Below the pieces are notes generated by a model. That model did no database searches. It saw only the letters and a program-made list of their open reading frames with translations, and was not told the origin of the DNA. The position numbers and the translations under genes are program-made. Shown here piece by piece: positions 9,294 to 18,336 of a DNA stretch of 26,162 nucleotides; position 1 is the stretch's first letter, and every line of letters starts with the position of its first letter. Source of the stretch: Acrasis kona (lineage: Eukaryota; Heterolobosea; Eutetramitea; Acrasida; Acrasidae). The stretch lies in contig JAOPGA020001421.1 in NCBI GenBank assembly GCA_026419775.2, forward strand, positions 1-26,162, given 5' to 3'.

Positions 9294-9597
9294 TCAATTA
9301 TTTAATGTATGTGTGATCCATTTCTCAAAGTAATCTTGTGTAAAACTGTTGATGGTCAAAATTTTCTCCTTGATTGAAAGTTGATTGTTATCAACAAGAC
9401 TATTCGTTACATTAGAAAAAACAATAATAAGGTACTTACATCATATGTCGGTGATGGTGATGTCTGTTCACAAATGGAATTATCGGTCGCGGAGCCCTAT
9501 ATTTTTGGTATGACACGTAATGTGTAATGATCACTACCGTACTCTGTGAATAGTAGGTTGGTAACGAAATAGGATTAATGGGAGGAACAAGAACATC
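9294..9597 (-). CDS. Small spliced gene fragment, copy A of a tandem pair
   Basis: Upstream frame 9597-9440 (DVLVPPINPISLPTYYSQS... NRHHHHRHM) joins exon 9399-9294 across the 40-nt intron 9400-9439 in frame (AT|T), ending ...WITHTLNN. The 5' end is unresolved because no ATG precedes the PPINPIS part; an in-frame ATG lies only at 9444. The 5' half lies in the 270-bp block also present at 5911-6178, where the same frame stops early (PQSM-stop). The His-rich run and the QLSIKE.LTIN motif are the only landmarks. Confidence 0.4.
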
Positions 9598-9760
9598 TCA
9601 GGAACATGCTGGATCGAATCTGTTGTAGGTCTTTGTTAATAATGATGGGAAGTGCTTGTTCCTTCATGGGATCGGTTGTTGTTAAAATGTATTTGTTAAT
9701 GTCTATGGGAGACAATACTGTAGTCGGTTTTGTTGAAACGGTAATTTCAGATCAGTTGGT
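9508..9760 (-). repeat. ~255-bp dispersed direct repeat, copy 2
   Basis: Second copy of the 5911-6178 block. Here a further minus-strand frame (SEITVSTKPTTVLSPIDINK... to ...RCSCSSH-stop) is open across the block, so the coding frame of the ancestral block is uncertain. Confidence 0.8.
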
Positions 9761-9769
9761 GACCATGTT

Positions 9770-9990
9770 AATGATCAAATATTTGAGAAGCCTTCGCAGC
9801 AGCCTCAATAAATTGCAAATAACTGTGCAACAGAAATTCTGTCCCAATTTGTTATTTTATCCTTTCCCGCTGTTATTAATAAATTAGAAGAGTGAATTTC
9901 CAAACATAAGTTCGGTGCAATCAAACAACGTGTGTTGACGAACGACGCACTATTATACCACCCATACAAATAATACACATCCACATTTAA
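9770..9990 (+). repeat. Inverted-repeat arm 1 (decayed gene spacer)
   Basis: Reverse complement of 10375-10567 in two blocks (9770-9886 and about 9942-9990). Read on the plus strand it holds, in order, the 3' end of the zinc-ribbon gene (DQIFEKP), a spacer, and a broken 5' end (TNDALLYHPYK then stop). Confidence 0.8.
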
Positions 9991-10147
9991 ATACACTTAA
10001 ATTTTATTAAAGGTAGATTTAATCTGAATTAAGTATAAAATCTCCATCTTCGTGGTTCTCAAGGTCATCTCACCTTGGAATTGTCATCGTAAGTATGCTG
10101 CTATCAACATCAGGATCCATGTCCTCTTTTGCATTTGAGGGTATAAA

Positions 10148-10423
10148 TTAAGGCTTCTCAAATATTCGATCAATGTGTCTAAAATCAGCATCTTCGTTGA
10201 TGGATTTGCGAGCCATTTGTACAGTTACAGTATTGATCTTGCTCTTAAAGCGATGCTTTTTGCTTCGGCATGTGGAACACTCTGATCCATGCGATTTCAT
10301 ATCCTTCAGGCATGTTTTACACTGTTTTAATGCAGGTGTGGTTTTCTGTGTATTTTGTCCTGCATATGTAAATGTGGATGTGTATTGTTTGTATGGGTGG
10401 TATAATAGTGCGTTGTTCGTCAT
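10148..10423 (-). CDS. Small zinc-ribbon-like protein, 91 aa
   Basis: Chosen start MTNNALLYHPYKQYTSTF, because the same 5' sequence recurs in arm 1 of the inverted repeat; the frame is open to 10465. The centre carries CKTC-x10-CSTC (C-x2-C-x10-C-x2-C), a likely zinc knuckle or ribbon, followed by a basic stretch RSKKHRFKSK and a C-terminal DRIFEKP. Fragments of its 5' and 3' ends recur at 9770-9990 (plus strand) and 10545-10567 (minus strand), so it belonged to a small tandem family, one copy of which was inverted. Nucleic-acid binding is plausible from the Cys motif and basic patch; function unknown. Confidence 0.5.
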   Translation of the reverse strand: MTNNALLYHPYKQYTSTFTYAGQNTQKTTPALKQCKTCLKDMKSHGSECSTCRSKKHRFKSKINTVTVQMARKSINEDADFRHIDRIFEKP

Positions 10424-10567
10424 TTTGTTTGATTTTTTAAAATCGAAGTTCAAATAAAAGAACAATTTATTAATAACAGCGGGAAAGGATAAAATAACAA
10501 ATTGGGACAGAATTTCTGTTGCACAGTTATTTGCAACTCAGAGAAGGCTTCTCAAATATTCGATCAT
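10375..10567 (-). repeat. Inverted-repeat arm 2
   Basis: Pairs with 9770-9990. It covers the first codons of the zinc-ribbon gene, its upstream spacer and the 3' end of a former upstream copy. Confidence 0.8.
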
Positions 10568-12296
10568 TATAATCACACACTTTGTATATTGTTCTTGTTG
10601 ATTCTCTGATTATGACTCGCATTTATTATAACTAACTAACTATTAGATAGGGTAAATAAACTTTACAATGTTTTTGTATTCCTTGTTCAACTGTTATTAC
10701 AATTATTTAACAAATCAAATGATTCCGGAACTGAAAATTTTTATTTATTACCGGTTGTCTCATCGTATCAACCGCGGTTCTAAAACTCATCAAATGGAGG
10801 TTTGATTCGTTGCATATTCACACAAAAGTTCAGCCCAGTGCTATTCCGCATCTTCCCTCGATTCTGACTCATCACACTCTACCTGAATAATCTGCTCTCA
10901 ATCCTTTGCGTTTGGGCCTTGTTGTCCATGTGGTCTCAGGGCGGGGCTGGTGAATCTGTTAAGAACCTTCTTCTTTTGTTGTATATGTCACCTCAATGAC
11001 TTATGGCAGGTCTACATTGGCCAATTCATGTTGTAGTACGTATAACAGTTCTTTGTTGTGCAATCTGTTCCACATGGCGTTCTCTCTGATGTAGGTCTCA
11101 TAGTCATCTCCAAATGATTTAATGTAAAAAGAATGCAACTAAAATGTCAGTTACCTCTTTCTCAGACATATTCTCTTGATTGTCAATGAGGTATTTTAGA
11201 ATCTCAAGGTACCCAATTATGTCTTTATGTATGTTGTATTTTTTGTCTTTTATAATCTATTTTATTATCTTCTTAGTCCAGGCAATGACTGTTTCATTTG
11301 ACAACATCATTGTTGTTTTGCTTTTTTAAATAGTTAGTGGTCATAACATCCTTCTTTTCTACTTGAAAACATTATTTTTTTTAAAATTTTCTTGTATAAT
11401 TTAATTTATAATAATTGAAAAATCTTTATATAAATTTATATAATTATTTCTTTTTTTTTCTTTTACTTGTTACTTCATAATTTTCTAAAATTGTTTCTAA
11501 ATTTACAAAAGCTGGAGTATTAGATCATACTGTTGTAATTTGACTATTGTGTTCTTTAAATTGGGACGACCATATTTTTTAAAGTGTTTTATTTCTATAT
11601 GATCAAGTATCTATATCAAATCGTCAATGAATAAAATCTGTGTAAAACAATACAGAATTGTAATCACGTGGTTTGGACCAGCTGGACCAGCACTTGTTGT
11701 TTCACACAGGAATCATTCAACTTTATTATTTTTTTTACAATCCACTGGTGTAAGAAGTTTGTATTATAAACTATCTTTATAAATCATTCTGAAAGGAGGA
11801 TGTTGTAGAGAATACTGAGATGAATCGATAGAGTATTTTTTCAAAATATTGTCCAGGCAAATCAATATAACATAACTATTTTCTGGATGTTGTAGGTTTT
11901 GGCTTATTACAACAAAATTACCTTGGCGGGTCATAAAGAGATTGCATCTGTGACATTATCTTTTCCTTTTTGATACTATTTCATTAGTATGTTCGGTATA
12001 CCAAAAAGCAGGGGCTGTATTGATTTGTAGTGATTTTAAGCCTGTGGTAGACAAGTAAAAGAACCTACATTGTAATATAAAAAATAATTTCTCTAATCCT
12101 CAATGATCCTCTTAATTGTGTCAGTAAATAACCTCTGTTTAAAAAAAAAGCATTTGTGAAGAAATTAAGAGATATGAACAAGAAGGACTGACTTTTTGTG
12201 GGCGTGTTGGCAACATAGACAAAGCACAGAAAGAGCATAACATGTGCTGAACTATATCCCTTACAAATCTAAAAGACAACTTAGCGGATATCTGAA
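10568..12296. other. AT-rich stretch, no gene seen
   Basis: Long A/T runs (for example 11378-11470) and no frame of note on either strand. Nothing else recognised. Confidence 0.5.
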
Positions 12297-12500
12297 ATGA
12301 AGTACCGTTACCTAGGAAGCCCGTACAAGGACAAGAGGGGGATCAATAAGAGGACAGTATTGCAACTGCTGCTGATATTAACAGTGACAGTGCAACATTC
12401 TCAGACCTTCATACAACACATTCTCGCTGTGCATCAATCGATGGTGTTGAAGTGGAACATTCATAATCGGAAGCACCGAAGTGAACTGATAGAATAATCA
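12150..12500 (+). pseudogene. Possible decayed coding remnant
   Basis: Fragments in different frames read like protein: EEIKRYEQEGLTFCGRVG...AQKEHN from about 12158, and ATAADINSDSATFSDLHTT near 12365, with stops between them. A 66-codon frame from 12297 is also open. No family recognised; it could equally be chance. Confidence 0.2.
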
Positions 12501-12837
12501 AAGCTGGGGATGTCCTCTGAAAGATCAATGAGATAAAAAAATAAATGTCAAAATTAAATTAAATGTCAATTTGCACTTTGATTCTCATCCAACACTACTT
12601 TAAGTGTAATGCACTTTAATAATGATAATTGTCATGACCTACGTACATTCCTGCACTTTTTAAACGCGTTCTGATTGGTTAAGAATATTCCGAGGTGAGG
12701 ATGAATAAATTCCGATGGAATGTGATCATGAACATCTTGGTATATGGCACACATCATTCGAAAGANCGTGCAAAACTGTGTTAGTNATGTTAAAAAATGG
12801 TCTTCATATAAGGTATTCAGCGACCTGTGTACCTTGT

Positions 12838-12895
12838 TGTACATTTCAGATAATTATTTGTACATTTCAGAAAACCTTTGTACATTTCAGATATC
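12838..12895 (+). repeat. Three tandem TTGTACATTTCAGA units
   Basis: Three units about 20 bp apart, each with TTGTACATTTCAGA. Two ambiguous bases (N at 12766 and 12786) lie just upstream, so the assembly may be imperfect here. Confidence 0.8.
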
Positions 12896-13384
12896 CGCGA
12901 CGACTTAAGTTGTATTTTAGGCTTTTTGCACTTTAGACCCCTGACATAATAAGTGATGATTTTTAATATAGAATCAAAATAAAAAATTTTCAGTACTCAA
13001 AGGGATATGTGCGTCATTAGTCAAACTGTTTAAACCAAGAGCAAGGCTTGAGTATGATTAAGAATTTATAATAAAACAATGACGAATTTTCAATGAATTT
13101 AGACTTCAATAAAAGTATCATAAAATTATCTACACCAAAAATGAATTCAACATTGTTTTACAACTCTACAGGTACTCAGGTGTCACCAAAGATGGACATG
13201 ATTTTTTCACAGACCGAAACTTTTATAAAAAATTAGCTCTAAACTCAAGTCTACAATGTAAGTCAACATTTCGCGAGTAAATTTTGAAAGACTGTTTCTT
13301 CCAATTGGCGTTTGCTGCACTGTATTTGTACTAGATATTGTCTCATAAACTTACCGTCTTTGTGCAGGACAATATTGCTGCTTG
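12896..13384. other. No gene called
   Basis: AT-rich. On the minus strand a GTAAGTTT donor-like site near 13350 and a short open stretch at about 13340-13215 suggest decayed exons downstream of the recombinase remnant, but nothing that can be assigned. Confidence 0.35.
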
Positions 13385-13781
13385 TTACCTCTTGGCGGTT
13401 GGGAAGTAGATTCTAATGTCCCTATTTGGCAGTTTCACCACAGTGTCAAACTTGAGACTATCAATTTCTTTAACTCTCAGAAGACCGTTGAATGACAATG
13501 CCAGGAAGACCTTTAACAACAGCTGCCTTCCTGATGGTTGAAGTTGTTTATAGAGACCTCGTACCATTTCTTTTGTAAAAACCCCACATTGATGAAGGCA
13601 TGTAATGTTTGCTTAAAAATGTGAAGAAAAGTGCGTATGTCTTTTCATCATAACCATATGATAAATCTCTCTTCAAAAAGTCTTCAAACACTCCGATTTT
13701 CTTTGTGTACAATTTGCTTGTTGATTCCGAGACATTTTTGTGTTTTTTAATAGACAAGTTGTGTCTATTTAATGCTTTCAA
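13385..13781 (-). pseudogene. Tyrosine recombinase remnant (N-terminal and first catalytic part)
   Basis: Two overlapping minus-strand frames make one decayed protein. The first (13781-13548) has the core-binding (SAM-like) pattern: ESTSKLYTKKIGVFEDFLKR...YALFFTFLSKHY. The second (13567-13385) continues with PSGRQLLLKVFLALSFNG and LLRVKEI, where Arg is the first catalytic residue, then the KF-TVV...YFPTAKR strands. A one-base shift in the G4/T5 run near 13580-13590 separates them. The frame stops at 13385, before the HxxR and Tyr motifs. It is of the same family as the intact frame at 16565-17416, whose coding begins just where this one fades. Confidence 0.75.
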
Positions 13782-13954
13782 CGTCCAATAGATCTTTGTG
13801 ACGGTTTATTGGTACCTGATAACCACATTCCAACTACAAGTAGTTGTATCCACACATGGACTTTGATTCAATCGATTGTTTGTTGTAATTTTAAATGCAT
13901 TTTACAAAAACCTCTTTATTGTACCCATTCATGAACTTACTGTCTTTGGTTTTT

Positions 13955-14404
13955 TTACATTAGATCCAATCTATCTTGATGGATTTTAAAGAACTCTTCA
14001 TCATAATATTGAACTTTTCTTTTGCACCTGTGCTCTTTTCTTTTGTTGATCTCAAAGATACACTTTTGAACTTCTCTATTCCATTTCTTTGTTAGAACGT
14101 TTCTTCTTAAGGCCCACATTCCAAAATCTTCAATTTCAACCATGTTTTAATTGTACCTTGGAAGACCATATAAATTGAACAGATTGATCCACTCATTAGC
14201 TACTTTCTCAACCTGACCAGCCCCTTGAAACTCAAATAGTATAGATAATTTGTAAGCTAGTTTATTAATTGCCTCCTTCTTTTTCTACTTCAGTTCTTCT
14301 TTAGTTGGTTGGAATACCACTCCATTACCAAGGTCTAGTCCAATCTCCTTTTCTAACTCTTTACAATATAGTTCTCCATAATTTTCTTTTCTTTTTCCTC
14401 CTGA
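13955..14404 (-). pseudogene. Decayed coiled-coil gene, downstream part
   Basis: Minus-strand frames read ...CKELEKEIGLDLGNGVVFQP..., then NKLAYKLSILFEFQGAG...EWINLFNLYGLPRYN-stop, then from 14143 MVEIEDFGMWALRRN...HQDRLDLM-stop, with stops or shifts between them. An ATCTAATGTAA...AAAGACAG segment at the end resembles an intron 3' end. Across the mobile element this continues the frame at 18337-18425: deleting the element and one TA restores one helical reading, so this is one disrupted gene, perhaps a partner ORF of the recombinase remnant next to it. Confidence 0.55.
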
Positions 14405-14406
14405 TA

Positions 14407-14691
14407 TTGTCAATTTCCAATAACCTTTGCCCTTTTTTCTTCTGCTTCGACTTGTTTAACTCCGCATTGCTCCTGCTTTATTAATAACTGCTCGATTGTG
14501 TTTTGTCTTAATTAATGATGTCTTTGCTTAAACCTGTCAAAAAGATTCTTGCTCCGATGAATTGATTCTTGCTCCGATGAATTTATTCTTGCTCCGACAG
14601 ATTGATTCTTGCTTTGACAAACTTTATTCTTGCTCCAAATAACTTTATTCTTGCTTCGACAAACTTTATCTTCGCTCCAACAAACTTTATT
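14407..14691 (+). repeat. Left terminal inverted repeat
   Basis: Matches 18056-18334 in reverse complement. From 14545 it contains seven tandem ~20-21-bp units of the type ATTCTTGCTCCGATGAATTG, possible transposase-binding sites. A ~20-base extra segment near 14472-14492 (with CTGCTC twice) is absent from the right repeat. Confidence 0.85.
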
Positions 14692-14891
14692 TACGACATG
14701 CCAAGGAAAACAAACACGACACTTTCTAAACAGAGGAAAGAGAAGGACAAGATTGCAGCTCGATGTGTTTACAAGGCAAACTGTGAACACGAGCAATCAC
14801 CTTCTCGGTGATTTGTATATATAATTTTTTGTGTAAGGTAACTCATCAATAACTATTGACGGGGGTTGTAAAACTACCAATAAACTTTCAG

Positions 14892-15835
14892 GCTTATCCC
14901 TGTTTTCTAAAAAGAAGGACAAGATTGCAAAGGTCCAGCTTTCAAACTACTTTAATAAGATAGCCCAACCAGTGTTATGTCAACGTTATACCTTGACATC
15001 AATAGCACTGTACATTGTGAAGTTCTTCACTGAATGTTTTTCAAAATCAGATTTATTTGAAGAACACAATTTTACTTTTTATAGCACCACAACCAGCCAG
15101 ACCACTCTTGACAAGAGTGTTGAAATTTATAAGTTGTACTTTACAGATTTGAATCAAGTATGGTCTGATGCTGATGACTACTTTGTTGTTGAAACTAACA
15201 ATGGAAAGTCTCAAAAGAACAAGAAGCGATCTTTGGATGATATGCGAGTTGAAGCCCTTGAAAAAATCCAAAACAACAAGTCATTTAGCCTGAAAAAACA
15301 AAAAATACTTCAGGATACAAGGGATTTCAACTCGCATGCAAAGCAGGTTGAGAATTACAATGAGAACATCATTGAGGACATTGAGGACATTATTGAAGAC
15401 GAGAGCTCAAACAATCCTGATAATGATCCTTATCAAATTGAAAACCATTTAAAGTTTGCAAATAGTGGTCATGAAGAGCTCCGTGTGGCAAAGATCAAAG
15501 ATTTAGTTAGCAAGCAAGTCTCCGCAACTTTACATGTTACAAAACTTTTCCATACAAACAATAAAAGTGTTATTGAGAACATTGGAATTTTGCAGACGGA
15601 GATTGATGAACTTGAGAAGAAAAAGCTAGCCCTTACATCAATTCACGACATTTATTCAAAATTGACTACTATAGGGAAAGGACAATACAAAGAGGTCCTC
15701 AAATACAAGGAACAGTGCAATAATGGCAATGATGATTACACCCCCATTCAATCAGCACCCAGACCTTTCGTATCCGGAACCTTCTCAAGGAGTCTTTATA
15801 CCAAACACACCAGACAACATAGCAAGTCAAGATGA
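14892..15835 (+). CDS. Element-encoded coiled-coil protein of unknown function
   Basis: The frame is open from an acceptor-like AACTTTCAG ending at 14891. There is no early ATG in this frame, so an upstream exon is likely. A 53-nt segment 14839-14891 (GTAACT...TTTCAG) looks like an intron, and the ORF at 14698-14811 (MPRKTNTTLSKQRKEKDK) is a candidate first exon, although joining it in frame would need a longer, 109-nt intron from 14783. The protein is acidic and helical with Lys/Glu coiled-coil parts (LQTEIDELEKKKLALTS) and IEDIEDIIEDE. Near its end a C5 run at 15741-15745 marks a likely frame shift: the other frame continues to 15881 with a Pro-rich, acidic end (NTPDNIASQDDVDD...EELFD-stop). 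No family recognised. Confidence 0.6.
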
Positions 15836-15902
15836 TGTAGATGATTTGGCTCCCGTTTCGGATGAAGAACTTTTTGATTAAAAACGTTATCCATTTAATT
15901 TG

Positions 15903-16251
15903 TTACATTGCATCACTCATCCAGTTTCTAATACAGTGCATAGTGTTGTTTTTTATATGATCGTTGGTAATCAAACTCACACCTCTCTCAATGGCATCGC
16001 ACATCTCTTCCTCATCCTCATAATCAACATTGTGCTCCGAAGTTTGAATATGTGCCTTAATTATTGAAAAACTTAACTCTATAGGGTTGTAGTCTGGTGA
16101 GTATGTTGGTAAAAATAAGTACACTATTCCACTATTATTCAAATAATTAATGACACTCTTAGCATGATGCATTGCTGCATTATCAAATATAAGAATGGAG
16201 TCATCATCAATATTCTCAATTACTTTCTCTAAAAAATACAAAAAGTCCTCT
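15903..16251 (-). pseudogene. Tc1/IS630-like transposase, C-terminal part
   Basis: Carries the second and third catalytic residues: FDNAAMHHAKS (Asp) and LPTYSPDYNPIELSFSIIK (Glu), with 34 residues between them, that is DD34E. It is the continuation of the 17379-18044 part, cut off by the 1.1-kb insert; upstream of the FLYFLEKVIEN segment the frame meets a stop inside the insert. Joining the two parts at the 6-bp duplication leaves a one-base frame offset, so a small indel has also occurred. Confidence 0.85.
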
Positions 16252-17372
16252 TGTTATCAACAAATTCATTTTTGATGATCATTAGTATTTTACTGCCCTG
16301 TTGTACGAAGAACAAGTATAGTTACGATTACGAGTAACGGAGTTACGAGTCAATCTAATTATGGTGTTTTGAGCTACAAACAGGCAGTATGACCTTATCC
16401 TCTACCGAGGAATATTCGAGAATGTTTTGAATATTCTGTATGCCCAAGATGAGATCACTAAATAAAGATTAAATAATAATTTTAAATAACCGTTACGTAG
16501 TAAAAAACGACGTTCCTTTTTCTATAAAAAGAGTTGAACTATCTTATGAATACTACTAACAAAAATGAATCTAGACATGAACGAATGTTATAGTGAAGAC
16601 TATTGCGAAAGCCCACCAGAAGAAGCTCCTGATCTGATAGAGCAGTACCAAGATGAGATCGACAAGTTAGTCAACAATGAGATCGATCAAGATGATTTGG
16701 AGTTTGACGAATTTGAGCTGGACGAGCTCGATGAGTTTGAACTGAACGAGCAGATTCAGTACATGAAACCTAGGAACAACGGAATTGACCAACTGACATT
16801 CAGTACAGTCATTGTTATGGAAAATGGAAGTGTAAAAGTCTGTCTCCCAAAAGCAAAGACAGACCCAAATGGTGTTGGTTCATCAATAATGATTGCAGCT
16901 TTGAAAGATAGCCCCTACTGTCCAGCGGCTCCGATTAAAAGGTACATTGAAGCTGTTCCAGAACACATCAAAATGACGAAAGGCGGAAAATTTTTCAGAT
17001 GTGCCAACAAGAAAGACGAGTTTACTTGTCTACCAATTGGAAGGAACACACTCGGTAAATTTACAAGAGAGATGGCGGGCCTAATCATAGACCTATTGCC
17101 ACAAGATGTGCAACAAGAAGTCACCACTGGAGAGGCAAGTACTCAAAGATCTAGTATGGCAAATAAAAAAATCGGATTGAAGAGGTACAGCGGTAGATCA
17201 GGTCGTCGTACAGGTGCAACGTTACTAGCAGGCAGCGAAGCTAGTTTTGGAGATATCATGAGAGCTGGGAGATGGTTAAATCCCAAAACAGTCAATAGAT
17301 ACGTGGAGGAAAACGATAGAAGAAGAGAATCAGTATCACAAGTACTGACTCATGAGATAGTTGGTGCTTCAT
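16252..17372 (+). mobile_element. ~1.1-kb insert carrying a tyrosine-recombinase ORF
   Basis: Interrupts the transposase between its first Asp and second Asp, at a point where the two halves otherwise adjoin with nothing missing. It is flanked by TCCTCT on both sides (16246-16251 and 17373-17378), a candidate 6-bp target duplication. No terminal inverted repeats were seen. It holds its own TATA-like box and the 283-codon frame at 16565. Confidence 0.6.
16523..16530 (+). promoter_or_regulatory. TATA-like box of the inserted recombinase gene
   Basis: TATAAAAA about 35 bases before the ATG at 16565, comparable to the box before the surface-protein gene at 18951. Confidence 0.45.
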
Positions 17373-17416
17373 TCCTCTACCTTTTGATGTATCTCGAATA
17401 TATTTATAAACAATAG
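16565..17416 (+). CDS. Tyrosine recombinase catalytic domain with acidic N-terminus
   Basis: An intact 283-residue frame. Residues 1-65 are strongly acidic (DQDDLEFDEFELDELDEFEL) and unlike an integrase. From ~75 the protein matches a tyrosine-recombinase catalytic domain, starting just after the first catalytic Arg: strand segment LTFSTVIVMENG, CLPKAKTDPNGVG, PYCPAAPIKRYIEA, then GRSGRRTGAT (R211/R214 at the HxxR positions), DIMRAGRWLNPKTVNRYVEE (Tyr246 as nucleophile, R236/W237 at the H/W position). The core-binding domain and the first Arg are missing. The last ~15 residues run past the insert boundary (17372) into antisense transposase sequence. It may be a truncated integrase or a new gene built from one; without Arg-I, normal strand exchange is not expected. 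Confidence 0.75.
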   Translation: MNLDMNECYSEDYCESPPEEAPDLIEQYQDEIDKLVNNEIDQDDLEFDEFELDELDEFELNEQIQYMKPRNNGIDQLTFSTVIVMENGSVKVCLPKAKTDPNGVGSSIMIAALKDSPYCPAAPIKRYIEAVPEHIKMTKGGKFFRCANKKDEFTCLPIGRNTLGKFTREMAGLIIDLLPQDVQQEVTTGEASTQRSSMANKKIGLKRYSGRSGRRTGATLLAGSEASFGDIMRAGRWLNPKTVNRYVEENDRRRESVSQVLTHEIVGASFLYLLMYLEYIYKQ

Positions 17417-18044
17417 TGTCATGAGTTTGAGCCATTATCATTGAATATGACTTTCTTGATACATGTCCTGCTGGCCATTGTGCAGGCACACCACGCTTAA
17501 ATGATGCATATCTTTTATTAAAGTTTCGATAGTCGAAGTGTGACTCATCAATATATACAAATTTTTCAATAGGGAAACCAAAAATTCTTGACCTCCAATA
17601 TGCCCTCCTTACTTGCACATCCTCACATAATCTATTCCGAGCAATGTGTGTGATGCGTTTCTGTCTGTAAGTTAATGTCTTTTTGATTTTGCAAATTTGT
17701 GAGAGCGATACCTCCAAATCAAGTTCCTGTAAGAGTTCTTGTTGTATATCACGCAGTAATCAAAGAGGATTTTCTAAGGTAAGGATATCTATTACTGCAA
17801 CAACATAAGAGTTGGTTGTATTACCTGATCTTTTCATTCTTCCTTGTCTTTTAATAATTTTGCTCCTCATTAGCACATCTATGTACTTTTGTACTGTTGG
17901 TTTTGTTAGACCCAGTCTTTTCATAATGTCTGTTTGTCTAACCCCTGAGCTGAACAGATTCCAAATTGACACAATAATACTCTCTGGTAATGCTGAACCA
18001 TTAACGTAAACACGTTGTGACTTTGATACGGAGTAGGTAACCAT
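17379..18044 (-). pseudogene. Tc1/IS630-like transposase, N-terminal part
   Basis: Starts at ATG 18044 (MVTYSVSKSQRVYVN), since the frame before it is only terminal-repeat DNA. Helix-turn-helix: LFSSGVRQTDIMKRLGLTKPTVQKYIDVL, then ILTLENPL, a TGA at 17762-17760, and in the same frame LLRDIQQELLQELDLEVSLSQICKIKK, a second HTH-type domain. The first catalytic Asp is in FVYIDESHFDYRNF. The single in-frame TGA would be one base change from an Arg codon. Downstream the gene is cut by the 16252-17372 insert. Confidence 0.85.
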
Positions 18045-18055
18045 TTGTATAAATG

Positions 18056-18334
18056 AGAGAACAAAGTCTGTTGAAGCAAGAATAAAGTTTGTCAAAGCAA
18101 GAACAAAGTTTGCTGAAGCAAGAATAAAGTTTGTCAAAGCAAGAATCAATCTGTCGGAGCAAGAATAAATTCATCGGAGCAAGAATCAATTCATCGGAGC
18201 AAGAATCTTTTTGACAGGTTTGAGCAAAGATAAAACTAATTAAGACATACAAATTTAAAAATACAATCGAGCAATGCGGAGTTAAACAAGTCGAAGCAGA
18301 AGAAAAAAGGGCAAAGGTTATTGGAAATTGACAA
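18056..18334 (-). repeat. Right terminal inverted repeat
   Basis: Reverse complement of 14407-14691, almost identical over its outer ~215 bases and more diverged inwards, with seven tandem GAGCAAGAAT-type units from about 18064 to 18210. Confidence 0.85.
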
Positions 18335-18336
18335 TA

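Larger units (their letters stand above)
14407..18334 (-). mobile_element. Tc1/IS630-like DNA transposon with long inverted repeats
   Basis: The ends are inverted repeats of about 280 bp starting TTGTCAATTTCC, flanked on each side by TA (14405-14406 and 18335-18336), the target duplication of the Tc1/mariner superfamily. It carries a split DD34E transposase gene (minus strand) and a coiled-coil accessory ORF (plus strand), and has itself received an insertion at 16252-17372. Without that insertion it would be about 2.8 kb. Confidence 0.85.

Noticed and set aside
12632-12936. Frames across the ambiguous bases at 12766 and 12786
   Set aside because: They depend on unknown bases, overlap on both strands and show no protein character.
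14512-14811. Frames through the left inverted repeat and the matching minus-strand N-terminal extension at 18045-18149
   Set aside because: Their repeated ILALTNF or SKNKVCQ-type sequences are translations of the 20-bp tandem units, not protein.
14545-18210. The regularly spaced ~20-bp units as a CRISPR array
   Set aside because: Units are contiguous without unique spacers, lie in transposon ends, and the DNA is eukaryotic.
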